A stretch of 64,000 nucleotides of DNA from Arthrobacter sp. SLBN-83 (lineage in GTDB: Bacteria; Actinomycetota; Actinomycetes; Actinomycetales; Micrococcaceae). The notes under the pieces were generated by a model. The model worked only from the letters and a program-made list of their open reading frames with translations. It ran no database searches and was not told the DNA's origin. The position numbers and the translations under genes are program-made. The stretch covers positions 1,736,001-1,800,000 of the forward strand of contig NZ_VFMX01000001.1 of the NCBI RefSeq assembly GCF_006715285.1, written 5' to 3'. Shown here in pieces: positions 1-8,487 of the stretch (position 1 is its first letter; every line of letters starts with the position of its first letter).

Positions 1-2
1 TC

Positions 3-626
<624 letters not shown>

Positions 627-629
627 CCC

Positions 630-1322
630 ATGCCGCACCACGGTAACGAGGAAGAGCACAACGCATCCGCCGGCCAGGAGCGCGGGCAGAACGGCGAACC
701 GGTCATCCGGGACAACCGCAAGGTTGACCCGGTGACCGGGCAGGCCCGGCACCCCGAGGGCGGCCAGTCCGCCCCCGGGGCCGGTGCCCAGGCCGGAGCA
801 GATTCCGACGGCGACGCGCTGGCCCAGGCCGAGGAGATTCTCAACGGCGTGGACGTGCCGGCCGAGGAATCCGTGGCCCAGGGGGCTCCGGCAGGTTCCG
901 GTGGCAACGCCGAGGCAGCCGAACTGCGCAACGACCTGCTTCGCCTCCAGGCTGAGTACGTCAACTACCGCAAGCGCGTCGAACGCGACCGCGCCGTGGC
1001 AGGGGAAATGGCCGTCATCGGCGTCCTGAACTCCCTGCTCCCGGTCCTGGACGACGTCGACGCCGCCCGGCAGCACGGCGACCTCACCGACGGACCTTTC
1101 GCCGCGATCGCCAACAAACTGGAGAACGCGCTGAAGACCTACGGCCTGGTCCGCATCAACGAGACCGGCGTGGAGTTCGATCCCACGATCCACGAAGCCC
1201 TGATCCAGCAGCCCGGCGAAGACATCGAGGTTGACACCGTCAGCCAGGTGCTCCGCTCCGGCTACAAGTCAGGCGACCGCGTGCTCCGCGCAGCACAGGT
1301 CATCGTCGCGGTCCCTGCGTAG
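630..1322 (+). CDS. grpE: Nucleotide exchange factor GrpE
   Basis: GrpE (230 aa) releases ADP from DnaK and so drives the chaperone cycle. The first 90 or so residues are charged and low in complexity, as is usual in actinobacteria. The long coiled-coil helix follows (LRNDLLRLQAEYVNYRKRVE), and then the family signature region (LLPVLDDVDAAR, then FDPTIHEALIQQ and the closing GYKSGDRVLRAAQVIV). The ATG lies three bases after the dnaK stop, so the two genes are translationally linked. A long interval with a compound hairpin separates it from dnaJ. Confidence 0.97.
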   Translation: MPHHGNEEEHNASAGQERGQNGEPVIRDNRKVDPVTGQARHPEGGQSAPGAGAQAGADSDGDALAQAEEILNGVDVPAEESVAQGAPAGSGGNAEAAELRNDLLRLQAEYVNYRKRVERDRAVAGEMAVIGVLNSLLPVLDDVDAARQHGDLTDGPFAAIANKLENALKTYGLVRINETGVEFDPTIHEALIQQPGEDIEVDTVSQVLRSGYKSGDRVLRAAQVIVAVPA

Positions 1323-1339
1323 TTCACCCCAACGCCTCC

Positions 1340-1443
1340 GCGGATGAGGGGGCCCCGCCCCTTCGCGTGGCGGCTATGGTCCTACGGACCACAGCCGCCA
1401 CGCTCCGGCAGGCCCGATGCCACTCCCGGGCCCCCTCATCCGC
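1340..1443. repeat. Compound inverted repeat between grpE and dnaJ
   Basis: Two nested hairpins fill this gap inside an operon. The outer arms (1340-1355 and 1428-1443) are perfect 16-base complements. The inner arms (1365-1382 and 1386-1403) pair over 18 bases with one mismatch around a 3-base loop. No T-tract follows, so it is not a standard intrinsic terminator. It could attenuate transcription into dnaJ, act as an RNA processing or stability element, or be a copy of a dispersed extragenic repeat family. The sequence alone does not decide between these. Confidence 0.75.
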
Positions 1444-1497
1444 TCCGGCTTAGCGGTAATCTCGCCTTACGCTTTTGTACTTTGAAAGGAAACGCCA

Positions 1498-2469
1498 TTG
1501 GCTAGCCAGGATTGGGTGGACAAGGACTTTTACAAGATCCTTGGTGTTGCCAAGGACGCTTCCGATGCCGACATCAAGAAGGCCTACCGGAAGCTTGCGC
1601 GGCAGCACCACCCTGATACGAATGCGGGGAACGCTGCTTCCGAGAAGAAGTTCAAGGACATCTCAGAGGCTTATTCGGTGCTCTCGGATCCTGATGAGCG
1701 CCAGCAGTATGACGCCATCCGGGCCATGGGCAGCGGGGCCCGTTTTGCTCCCGGCGGTGCCGCCGGCGGCAACGGCGGGTTTGAGGACATGTTCGGTGGC
1801 CTGTTCACCGGCAACACCGGACGCCACGCTGGAGGGTTCAACCCCGCAGGCGGCGGCATCCCACCCGAATTCGCAGACCTCTTCGGCGGTTTCGGCGGTG
1901 CCCCCGGCTTCCAGCGGACTCCGCAGAAGGGTGCTGACCGGACCGCGTCCACCAGCATCTCCTTTGCCGGTTCCATCCGCGGCACCACCATTGGCCTGCG
2001 CGAGCCAAGCGGCGAAGTCATCGACGTCCGCGTCCCGGCGGGCATCAAGGACGGCCAGAAGGTCCGGGTGCGCGGCAAGGGCCAGCCGGGTGCTGCCGGC
2101 AACGGCGACCTGGTGGTGTCCGTCTCCGTCCAGCCCCACGCTTTCTACACGCGCGACGGCGACAACCTCCGCATCCATGTCCCGGTCACCTTCCCGGAGG
2201 CTGCTTTGGGCGCCGACATCCAGGTGCCCACCATCGACGGCGAGACGGTAAAGGTCCGCGTACCGGCCGGCACGCCGTCCGGCCGCACCCTGCGGGTCAA
2301 GGGCAAAGGCGTGAAGACGTCCAAGGCCACCGGCGACCTGCTGGTGACCATCGACGTCGCAGTTCCCAAGAATCTCAACAAGGACGCCGAAGCTGCGGTC
2401 AAGGCGTTCGCCGAGGCAACGTCGTCGGCGGACGTCCGCGAGGGCCTGGCAGCCAAGGCCCGGCTTTAG
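1498..2469 (+). CDS. dnaJ: DnaJ-type co-chaperone without zinc finger
   Basis: A J-domain co-chaperone of 323 aa that stimulates DnaK ATPase and delivers clients. The J domain occupies about residues 7-72 with the HPD motif in RQHHPDTNAG. It is followed by a Gly/Phe-rich linker (FGGLFTG, DLFGGFGG) and the two beta-barrel client-binding domains. There is no cysteine anywhere, so the four CxxCxGxG zinc repeats of classical DnaJ are absent; this is the class B (CbpA-like) layout. The start is TTG, chosen because AAAGGA lies 7 bases upstream and the protein begins in register with the J domain. hspR follows 14 bases downstream. Confidence 0.95.
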   Translation: MASQDWVDKDFYKILGVAKDASDADIKKAYRKLARQHHPDTNAGNAASEKKFKDISEAYSVLSDPDERQQYDAIRAMGSGARFAPGGAAGGNGGFEDMFGGLFTGNTGRHAGGFNPAGGGIPPEFADLFGGFGGAPGFQRTPQKGADRTASTSISFAGSIRGTTIGLREPSGEVIDVRVPAGIKDGQKVRVRGKGQPGAAGNGDLVVSVSVQPHAFYTRDGDNLRIHVPVTFPEAALGADIQVPTIDGETVKVRVPAGTPSGRTLRVKGKGVKTSKATGDLLVTIDVAVPKNLNKDAEAAVKAFAEATSSADVREGLAAKARL

Positions 2470-2483
2470 GGCGGAGGTGAGCC

Positions 2484-2909
2484 GTGGACATCAGTGCTGA
2501 CCAGCCGATCTTCGTGATTTCCGTGGCGGCCGAACTGGCGGACATGCATCCGCAGACCCTGCGGCAGTACGACAGGCTGGGCATCGTCAAGCCCAGCCGG
2601 GCCCCCGGGAAATCGCGGCGTTATTCGCAGCGTGACGTGAACATGCTGCGGGAAGTGCAGCGTTTGTCCCAGGAAGGCGTGTCGCTGGAGGGAATCAAGC
2701 GCATCCTGGAACTCGAAAACCAGGTGGCCGCCCTCCAGAGCCGGATCAGCGAACTCACCGAGGAACTCGGGCGGAGGCCCCGTGCCGTGGACTCGAGGAT
2801 CTTCGCAGCCGGCGCAGCCGGTGACGTGGTGAGCCTGGCGCGCGGTCAGCGGCCCCGGCCGAGGTCGCAGGCCGTCATGCTGTGGCGGCCGCGGGCGATC
2901 GGACAATAA
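2484..2909 (+). CDS. hspR: HspR, MerR-family heat-shock repressor
   Basis: HspR (141 aa) is the repressor that in actinobacteria binds HAIR sites before the dnaK operon, aided by DnaK itself. The protein opens with a MerR-type winged helix: helix-turn-helix residues AAELADMHPQTLRQYDRLGI, then the wing around SRAPGKSRRYSQRDVNML. A dimerising helix follows (EGIKRILELENQVAALQ), and the tail is basic. Translation starts at GTG behind a clear GGAGGTGA site. The operator it would bind is expected upstream of dnaK, outside the window; I found no HAIR palindrome inside. Confidence 0.95.
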   Translation: MDISADQPIFVISVAAELADMHPQTLRQYDRLGIVKPSRAPGKSRRYSQRDVNMLREVQRLSQEGVSLEGIKRILELENQVAALQSRISELTEELGRRPRAVDSRIFAAGAAGDVVSLARGQRPRPRSQAVMLWRPRAIGQ

Positions 2910-2982
2910 GTACTGCTTCCCGCTGCCTGCCGAAAATAGAGTACCCACTACTCGTGACCGAAAAGCCGCCTGAAACTTGAAT

Positions 2983-3014
2983 GGAACCATCGCCGGATCA
3001 GCGGCGGTGGTTCC
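2983..3014 (+). terminator. Hairpin after hspR
   Basis: Thirteen-base arms (2983-2995 and 3002-3014) pair with one wobble around a 6-base loop, about 75 bases after hspR. A short T-run (GGGGGTTTTT) begins only 13 bases after the stem, so terminator function at the end of the dnaK operon is plausible but not clear-cut. Confidence 0.5.
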
Positions 3015-3079
3015 ACAAGTTCTGGGGGTTTTTCCGTGTTTGAAGTTCTCAGCGAAGGTCTCATCAGCAAGGCCCGGCC

Positions 3080-3478
3080 ATGAGCCCGGGAATGGAATCC
3101 GTGGCCGCCTTCAGCCACTCCCTGCCGGGCCAGGTCCTGCTGGCCATCGGGCAAACCATCGTGGTGGTGTGCGTCTGCTTCGACATGGTCCGCGAGCTGT
3201 CCGTCCCGCGATCGCATCGGCGCTACGTTGCCAGCACCGTGTTCCGCACTTTGGCCATCCCCTCGATCATGGCCAATGCCCTGACAGTCTTCATCGCCCT
3301 GGTGCTCTCCTCCTGGGTGGACGTGGTGATGGGAATGTTCGTGCTGGTGGCCATCGTGTTCCGCTTCCACCACAACCAGGACGAGGACAACTGGTGGAAG
3401 GGCAAAGGCAAGAAACTCGCGCGTTGGGCCCGCCGCCAGTTTGCCGGCCGGACGTCCACCGCCCCCGCCATGGGCTAG
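3080..3478 (+). CDS. Small membrane protein, function unknown
   Basis: I do not recognise the family. The 132-aa product has three hydrophobic stretches likely to span the membrane: about residues 16-34 (VLLAIGQTIVVVCVCFDM), 55-72 (LAIPSIMANALTVFIALV) and 75-92 (WVDVVMGMFVLVAIVFRF). A basic, Trp-rich cytoplasmic tail follows (DNWWKGKGKKLARWARR). An in-frame TGA at 3041 limits the start to ATG 3080 or ATG 3092; neither has a strong ribosome site. It stands between the hspR hairpin and a strong terminator, so it probably has its own transcript. Confidence 0.7.
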   Translation: MSPGMESVAAFSHSLPGQVLLAIGQTIVVVCVCFDMVRELSVPRSHRRYVASTVFRTLAIPSIMANALTVFIALVLSSWVDVVMGMFVLVAIVFRFHHNQDEDNWWKGKGKKLARWARRQFAGRTSTAPAMG

Positions 3479-3495
3479 CTAAACGAGCAACAAAA

Positions 3496-3533
3496 CGGGA
3501 GCCCTGCATGCCTTTCCGCATGCAGGGCTCCCG
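3496..3533. terminator. Bidirectional terminator between convergent genes
   Basis: A perfect 16-base stem (3496-3511 and 3518-3533) with a 6-base loop lies between the small membrane protein gene and the convergent aldehyde dehydrogenase gene. Read on the minus strand it is followed by a T-rich run (GTTTTGTTG), as expected for an intrinsic terminator of the dehydrogenase transcript. Confidence 0.85.
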
Positions 3534-3548
3534 CCGTTGTATTCCTGG

Positions 3549-4970
3549 TCAGCCGTTGATGACCTGCGGGACGCCGAGGGCCTTGAGGCCTTCGACGCCG
3601 AATTCCACACCGTAGCCGGACTGCTTGGCTCCGCCGAACGGGATGCGCGGGTCCACGGCGCCGTGCCGGTTGATCCAGACGGTGCCGGCCTGGATCCGTG
3701 CTGCGACTTCCCGGGCCGCACCTATATCCTGGGACCAGACGGAGGCGCCCAGGCCGACGTCGAGCCCGTTCGCCTTTTCCACCGCTTCATCAATGGTGCT
3801 GTAGCGGATGATCGGCAGTGCCGGCCCGAACTGCTCCTCGGCCACCAGCGGGTTGTCGTTGTCGATGTCCGCCACCAGCGTGGTGGGGTAGAAGAAGCCG
3901 GGCTGGCTGGTGTCCGGGTTCCCGCCCAGGAGGACGCGGGCACCGGAGTCCTTGGCGGCCTGGACCAGGTTGGCGACGATGTCGTACTGCGCCTTGTTCT
4001 GCAGCGGGCCCAGGACGTTGTTCTCGTCCAGCCCGTTCCCCATCGGCATGGCTTTGGCCACGGCGGTCACTTCCTCGCAGACGGCGTCGTAGATGCTGTC
4101 ATGGACGTAGAGGCGCTTGAGGGCGGCGCAGGTCTGGCCAGTGTTCAGGAAGGCGCCCCAGAAGATGTCCGTGGCGATGGCCTTGGGGTCGGCGTCAGGC
4201 AGGACGATACCGGCGTCGTTGCCGCCCAGCTCAAGGGTGAGCCGTTTGACCGTGTCGGCCGAGGACTTGATGATGGCCCGGCCACCGGCGGTGGAGCCGG
4301 TGAACATGATCTTGCCGATCGCGGGGTGATCGGTCAGGCGGGCACCCACCTCGCGGCCGCAGGATATGGCGGAGAGGATGCCTTCGGGGAGTTCCTCGTT
4401 GAGGACCTTGACCAGGGCCAGCACGGACAGGGGAGTGTTGCCGGAGGGCTTGACCACCACCGCATTGCCCATCCGCAGGGCCGGGGCGAGCTGCCAGACG
4501 GCGATCATCATGGGCCAGTTCCACGGGCCGATGGCCGCGACAACGCCGATGGGCCGGTAGTGCAGTTCGGCACGGGTCTCGCCGTCGTCCACGATGGTTT
4601 CCGGTTCCAGCGGCAGGCCCGCGGTGGCGCGGAGCCAGGCGACGCAGGCACCGACTTCGAAGCGGGCGTTGGGGCCGTTCAGCGGCTTGCCCTGCTCGCG
4701 GGAGAGCAGCTGGGCAAGTTCCTCGGCGGAGCGTTCGACGGCGTCGGCTGCTTTGAGGAGCGCGGCGGACCGGGCGTCGTGGCCCAGGGCAGCCCACGCC
4801 GGCTGGGCGGTGACGGCGGCGGCCACGGCATGTTCCAGGTCGTCGAGGTCATGGATGGGGGCGTCGCCCACGGCTTCACCGGTGGCCGGGTCGAAGATAG
4901 TCCGGCCCGTGCCGGCGGCGGGGGTGATGGACGCGAGGAGCGCATCGTAGGTTTCCAAGGGATACTCCAC
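3549..4970 (-). CDS. NAD(P)-dependent aldehyde dehydrogenase
   Basis: A 473-aa member of the aldehyde dehydrogenase superfamily that oxidises an aldehyde to the acid. Family landmarks are present: the Rossmann segment IGPWNWPMMIAVWQLAPAL, FTGSTAGGRAI, the general-base region LELGGNDAG and the catalytic cysteine in NTGQTCAALKR. The C-terminal PFGGAKQSGYGVEFG is also typical. The substrate cannot be read from the sequence; it could serve the amine oxidases elsewhere in the window, whose products are aldehydes. It starts at GTG with a weak ribosome site and is transcribed away from the secreted lyase gene. Confidence 0.9.
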   Translation of the reverse strand: MEYPLETYDALLASITPAAGTGRTIFDPATGEAVGDAPIHDLDDLEHAVAAAVTAQPAWAALGHDARSAALLKAADAVERSAEELAQLLSREQGKPLNGPNARFEVGACVAWLRATAGLPLEPETIVDDGETRAELHYRPIGVVAAIGPWNWPMMIAVWQLAPALRMGNAVVVKPSGNTPLSVLALVKVLNEELPEGILSAISCGREVGARLTDHPAIGKIMFTGSTAGGRAIIKSSADTVKRLTLELGGNDAGIVLPDADPKAIATDIFWGAFLNTGQTCAALKRLYVHDSIYDAVCEEVTAVAKAMPMGNGLDENNVLGPLQNKAQYDIVANLVQAAKDSGARVLLGGNPDTSQPGFFYPTTLVADIDNDNPLVAEEQFGPALPIIRYSTIDEAVEKANGLDVGLGASVWSQDIGAAREVAARIQAGTVWINRHGAVDPRIPFGGAKQSGYGVEFGVEGLKALGVPQVING

Positions 4971-5148
4971 TTCGAGTAGGCAAGGACGCCAGCCGGTCGG
5001 CGTAGCGGGTTACTCCAAGTCTGGTTTGCACCCCCGTCCGCGCTCTTGTCTTTGGGCGCAGGACAGTTGTGTGGGAGCGAAGGTTGGGCAGCCGGACTGG
5101 CACCAGCAACGTGGCACGAAGAGAACACGAATTTCATTCAACCCCTTG

Positions 5149-5182
5149 TGAAAGCGCTTTCCGGCTGCTTGAATCGATTCAT
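5149..5182. promoter_or_regulatory. Tandem LacI-type operator palindromes
   Basis: The 302-base gap between the aldehyde dehydrogenase and the secreted lyase (4971-5272) holds two perfect 12-base palindromes with a central CG, GAAAGCGCTTTC (5150-5161) and TGAATCGATTCA (5170-5181). Their centres are exactly 20 bases apart. A matching half-site TGAATCGA recurs at 5251-5258, just before the ribosome site. CG-centred palindromes like these are typical of LacI-family sugar regulators. No lacI-type gene lies in the window, so the regulator must be encoded elsewhere. Confidence 0.65.
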
Positions 5183-5272
5183 CGTCGTGACGGTGCCGGA
5201 TTCTGACTCCACCCATGCTGGGGTGGCTGGGCGCCAGGGGGCCGACGCCATGAATCGACATACAAAGGAGTC

Positions 5273-6844
5273 ATGTCCGTGAAAAACTCAAAGCGAGCGG
5301 CTGTAGCAGTGGCCGGCGTCTGTATGCTGGGGGCCTTCGGCATCACAGTCCCTGCCCACGCGGCGTCAGTGGACCGTACCCAGGATTCGGCCTTGTCGGT
5401 GCTGGATGCGTTGAAGGCTGTCCCCTCTCCGGATACCCACGTTTGGTTCATCTCGCCGGAAGGAAACGACGACAACGCGGGTACGCAGGACGCGCCGTTC
5501 AAAACGCTGATGAAAGCGCAGGCAGCAGCAGCGGCCGGAGACACCGTCTACATCCGGGGCGGCAGCTACAACCAGTTCGAAGTACGCGAAACCGACAACC
5601 CGTTCGAAGACGTTTATCACTACGTCAATGACATCTATAAGAGCGGGATCACGTACGCCGCGTTCCCGGGGGATAAGCGGCCCGTCTTTGATTTCAGCAG
5701 TGTGCCCACCGATCAACGTGTGGCCGCGTTCTACGTGGAAACGCAGGTGACCGACGTGAACTTCGTCGGCTTTGACGTAACGGGCGTCAAGGTGGGCGAC
5801 CAAAAGCAATCAGAGGCTTTCAGGATTGCCGGTGGTGCCAACTTCGTAAACATGGCAGCCCATGACAACGAAGCCATCGGCTTCTACTACACCATGGACG
5901 GGACTGGGGTGGTACTGAACAGCGACGCCTATAACAACATTGGCCCCACGGCCCGGTCAGCGGGCAATACGGACGGGTTCGGTGCCCACGCAAAAGACGT
6001 GTGGTTCATCAACGACCGCGCATGGCATAACAGCGACGACGGCTTCGACAGCATCACGTCGGAGGGACGGGTCGCCTACGTCAACAACTGGTCCTTCGAC
6101 CACCATGGCAACCAGAACGGGGTAGGCGACCAAAATGGATTCAAGGTTGGCGGATATGCCTACCGCACCACCGGGCTTCCCCAGCCCATCCCGCTGCACA
6201 CGGTCATCAACTCCCTGGCTGCGGACAATGGCGCCAACAACTTCTATGCCAACCACCAGCCCGGCCAGTCTGCCTATTGGATCAACAACACCGCCTACAA
6301 GCCAGGGTACGGCGCCAACTTCAACATGCTGGAACGCGTGAGCCCCACCAGTCCGGACAACATTCCCGGTTACCGGGAGGTTCTGCACAACAACGTGGCC
6401 TACACCGGTGCGCCGACGTCGAACGACAACACTCCGGCAGAACACGAGACGAACAATTCGTGGACGATTGATGGTGGTCTCCAAGTAGCTGCAGGCGACT
6501 TCGAAAGCCTCGACATGCACCAACTCACAGCACCACGGAAACCAGACGGTGGTCTCCCCGATGTTTCCTTCATGAAGCCGGTGACCGGCAGCGCGCTGCA
6601 AACCCATGGCTTGGGCTACCTCGCTGACCAGGGCAATCCCTACGCAACCTTGCAGAAGCTCGTGGATGTCTATGGCAGCTCAGGTGACATTGACAACCAA
6701 GGCCTGCGGGACAGCCTCCTGAACAAACTGGAAGACCACCAGCTGGGCGCGTTCATCCAGGAGCTGAAGGCCCAGTCGCAAAAACACGTCAGGGAGTACG
6801 CCGCCAACACCTTGATCCTGGTGGCGAACGCGCTGGCGGCATAG
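5273..6844 (+). CDS. Secreted right-handed beta-helix protein, pectate lyase family 9-like
   Basis: This 523-aa protein is exported: it opens with a basic stretch, a hydrophobic core (AVAVAGVCMLGAFGI) and a cleavage site near AHA-ASVD. The mature part begins with WFISPEGNDDNAGTQDAPF, the usual entry to DUF1565/PL9 beta-helix enzymes. It continues with the family-typical AWHNSDDGFDSI and NGFKVGGYA, which include the Asp cluster expected for calcium binding. The last 65 residues form a helical module resembling the FIMAH domain of secreted polysaccharide enzymes. Likely role: extracellular cleavage of pectate or a related uronan. The start ATG sits behind AAAGGAG. Regulation by a LacI-family protein is suggested by the upstream palindromes. 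Confidence 0.8.
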   Translation: MSVKNSKRAAVAVAGVCMLGAFGITVPAHAASVDRTQDSALSVLDALKAVPSPDTHVWFISPEGNDDNAGTQDAPFKTLMKAQAAAAAGDTVYIRGGSYNQFEVRETDNPFEDVYHYVNDIYKSGITYAAFPGDKRPVFDFSSVPTDQRVAAFYVETQVTDVNFVGFDVTGVKVGDQKQSEAFRIAGGANFVNMAAHDNEAIGFYYTMDGTGVVLNSDAYNNIGPTARSAGNTDGFGAHAKDVWFINDRAWHNSDDGFDSITSEGRVAYVNNWSFDHHGNQNGVGDQNGFKVGGYAYRTTGLPQPIPLHTVINSLAADNGANNFYANHQPGQSAYWINNTAYKPGYGANFNMLERVSPTSPDNIPGYREVLHNNVAYTGAPTSNDNTPAEHETNNSWTIDGGLQVAAGDFESLDMHQLTAPRKPDGGLPDVSFMKPVTGSALQTHGLGYLADQGNPYATLQKLVDVYGSSGDIDNQGLRDSLLNKLEDHQLGAFIQELKAQSQKHVREYAANTLILVANALAA

Positions 6845-6877
6845 GCGAAACCACGCTGCGAACGTCAGGGCTCCCAC

Positions 6878-6953
6878 ACTGGCCCAGTTTTGGGACAGGA
6901 CAAACGGCGGGAACCCTGTTTTTCAAGGTTCCCGCCGTCAAAACTGGGCCAGT
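6878..6953. terminator. Nested inverted repeats between convergent genes
   Basis: Perfect 15-base outer arms (6878-6892 and 6939-6953) enclose perfect 12-base inner arms (6904-6915 and 6927-6938). The element lies between the lyase gene and the convergent gabD gene. The inner loop carries a T-run on the plus strand. It probably ends transcription from both sides. Confidence 0.75.
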
Positions 6954-6961
6954 CTGGCTGT

Positions 6962-8470
6962 TTACCGGCCCGCGTAGGGGTCGGAGATGCCGATGTATTG
7001 GGTGGTGGTGTACTCGGCGATGCCTTCGGAGCCGCCTTCGCGGCCAAGACCCGATTGCTTGACGCCGCCGAACGGTGCGGCAGCGTTGGAGATGACCCCG
7101 GCGTTGAACCCGACCATGCCGAACTCGATCTGCTCAGCCACCCTCAGGAGGCGGTTGAAGTCACGGCTGTAGAGGTAGGACGCGAGCCCGTACTCCGTGC
7201 TGTTGGCCAACCGGATGGCGTCTTCTTCACTGCTGAACGTGGTGACTGGCGCGACGGGGCCGAAGATTTCCTGGCCCAGGATCGCCGCGTCGTTAGGGAC
7301 GTCCGCCAGGACCGTGGGCTGGTAGAAGTAGCCGGGCCCGTCCACGGGTGCGCCGCCGGTGACGGCAACGGCCCCGGCGTCGACGGCAGCCGTGACGAGG
7401 GTGTGGACGTCGTCGCGGGCGCCGCCGTCGATCAAAGGACCGACCTTCGTCTCTGGGTCGGTGCCGCGGCCGGTGGTCAAAGCCCCCATAGCGGCGGCGA
7501 ACTTGCGGGTGAAATCGGAGGCGACGGTTTCGTGGACGAGGAAGCGGTTGGCTGCGGTGCAGGCTTCGCCCATGTTCCGCATTTTCGCGGCCATGGCGCC
7601 TTCGACGGCGGCGTCGAGGTCGGCGTCCTCGAACACGATGAAGGGTGCGTTCCCGCCGAGCTCCATGGAGGTGCGGAGGACGTTCTGGGCGGCGTCGGCC
7701 ATGAGGCGTTTGCCGACTGGGGTGGAGCCGGTGAAGGAGACCTTCCGGAGGCGGGAGTCTTTCAGCAGTGGCCCGGAGATCCCCGAGGCGCTGGAGGAGG
7801 AGACGACGTTGAGGACCCCGGCGGGGAGGCCGGCGTCGAGCATGGTCTGTGCGAAGTGCTGCGCTGTCAATGGGGTGAGTTTGGCGGGTTTGAGGACCAT
7901 GGTGCAGCCGGCGGCCACGGCGGGGGCGACCTTGCGGGTGGCCATGGCGAGGGGGAAGTTCCAGGGCGTGATGAGCAGGCAGGGCCCGACCGGTTTGTGC
8001 TGGACCAGGATCTTGTTCTTGCCCTCGGGGGTGGTGAGGTAGCGGCCGTAGTCGCGGGCGGTTTCCTCGGCGAACCAGCGCAGGAATTCGGCCCCGTAGG
8101 TGACTTCGCCGCGGGCCTCGGCCAGGGGCTTGCCCATCTCCAGGGTCATGAGCAGGGCGAAGTCCTCGGCGCGTTCGGTGACCAGGTCGAACGCCTTACG
8201 GAGGATCTCGGACCGAACGCGCGGCGCCGTCCGTGCCCAGGACGCCTGCGCGGCGTCGGCCGCGTCCAACGCCGCAACTGCGTCCTCGCTTGTAGCGGAG
8301 GCCAAGGTGGCGAGCACTTCCCCGGTGGCGGGATCGTGCACGTCGAACGTGCCGCCGTCGGACGCTTCCACCCACTTACCCCCAATCAAAAGGCCGGTGG
8401 GGACCGAGGCGAGCAGGGACGCCTCACGCTCCTGGCTGATGGCAGGGGGCAGCTCGGAAGTTACTGTCAT
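6962..8470 (-). CDS. gabD: NAD(P)-dependent succinate-semialdehyde dehydrogenase
   Basis: A 502-aa aldehyde dehydrogenase with the GabD type of sequence: PVGPCLLITPWNFPLAM, VLKPAKLTPLTAQ, the base region SMELGGNAPFIVFEDADLD, the catalytic cysteine in NMGEACTAANR, and the ending NAAAPFGGVKQSGLGREGG. It is the last gene of the hpa operon, 17 bases after hpaI. In that setting it would oxidise the succinic semialdehyde released by the HpaI aldolase to succinate, which enters the TCA cycle. Other aldehydes cannot be excluded, but the position and the family both point to succinic semialdehyde. Confidence 0.9.
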   Translation of the reverse strand: MTVTSELPPAISQEREASLLASVPTGLLIGGKWVEASDGGTFDVHDPATGEVLATLASATSEDAVAALDAADAAQASWARTAPRVRSEILRKAFDLVTERAEDFALLMTLEMGKPLAEARGEVTYGAEFLRWFAEETARDYGRYLTTPEGKNKILVQHKPVGPCLLITPWNFPLAMATRKVAPAVAAGCTMVLKPAKLTPLTAQHFAQTMLDAGLPAGVLNVVSSSSASGISGPLLKDSRLRKVSFTGSTPVGKRLMADAAQNVLRTSMELGGNAPFIVFEDADLDAAVEGAMAAKMRNMGEACTAANRFLVHETVASDFTRKFAAAMGALTTGRGTDPETKVGPLIDGGARDDVHTLVTAAVDAGAVAVTGGAPVDGPGYFYQPTVLADVPNDAAILGQEIFGPVAPVTTFSSEEDAIRLANSTEYGLASYLYSRDFNRLLRVAEQIEFGMVGFNAGVISNAAAPFGGVKQSGLGREGGSEGIAEYTTTQYIGISDPYAGR

Positions 8471-8487
8471 TGAAGAGTCCTTAAGGG

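Noticed and set aside
2977..3615. 212-codon plus-strand frame spanning the small membrane protein gene and its terminator
   Set aside because: It runs through a strong hairpin terminator and lacks hydrophobic segments or motifs; the frame at 3080 makes a coherent membrane protein.
3537..4979. 480-codon open frame on the plus strand opposite the aldehyde dehydrogenase
   Set aside because: It mirrors the real gene in high-GC DNA; the product is Gly/Asp/Val-rich without family motifs, while the minus strand has full dehydrogenase signatures.
6890..8473. 527-codon open frame opposite gabD
   Set aside because: Shadow frame of a GC-rich gene; no recognisable domain and the opposite strand has all catalytic motifs.
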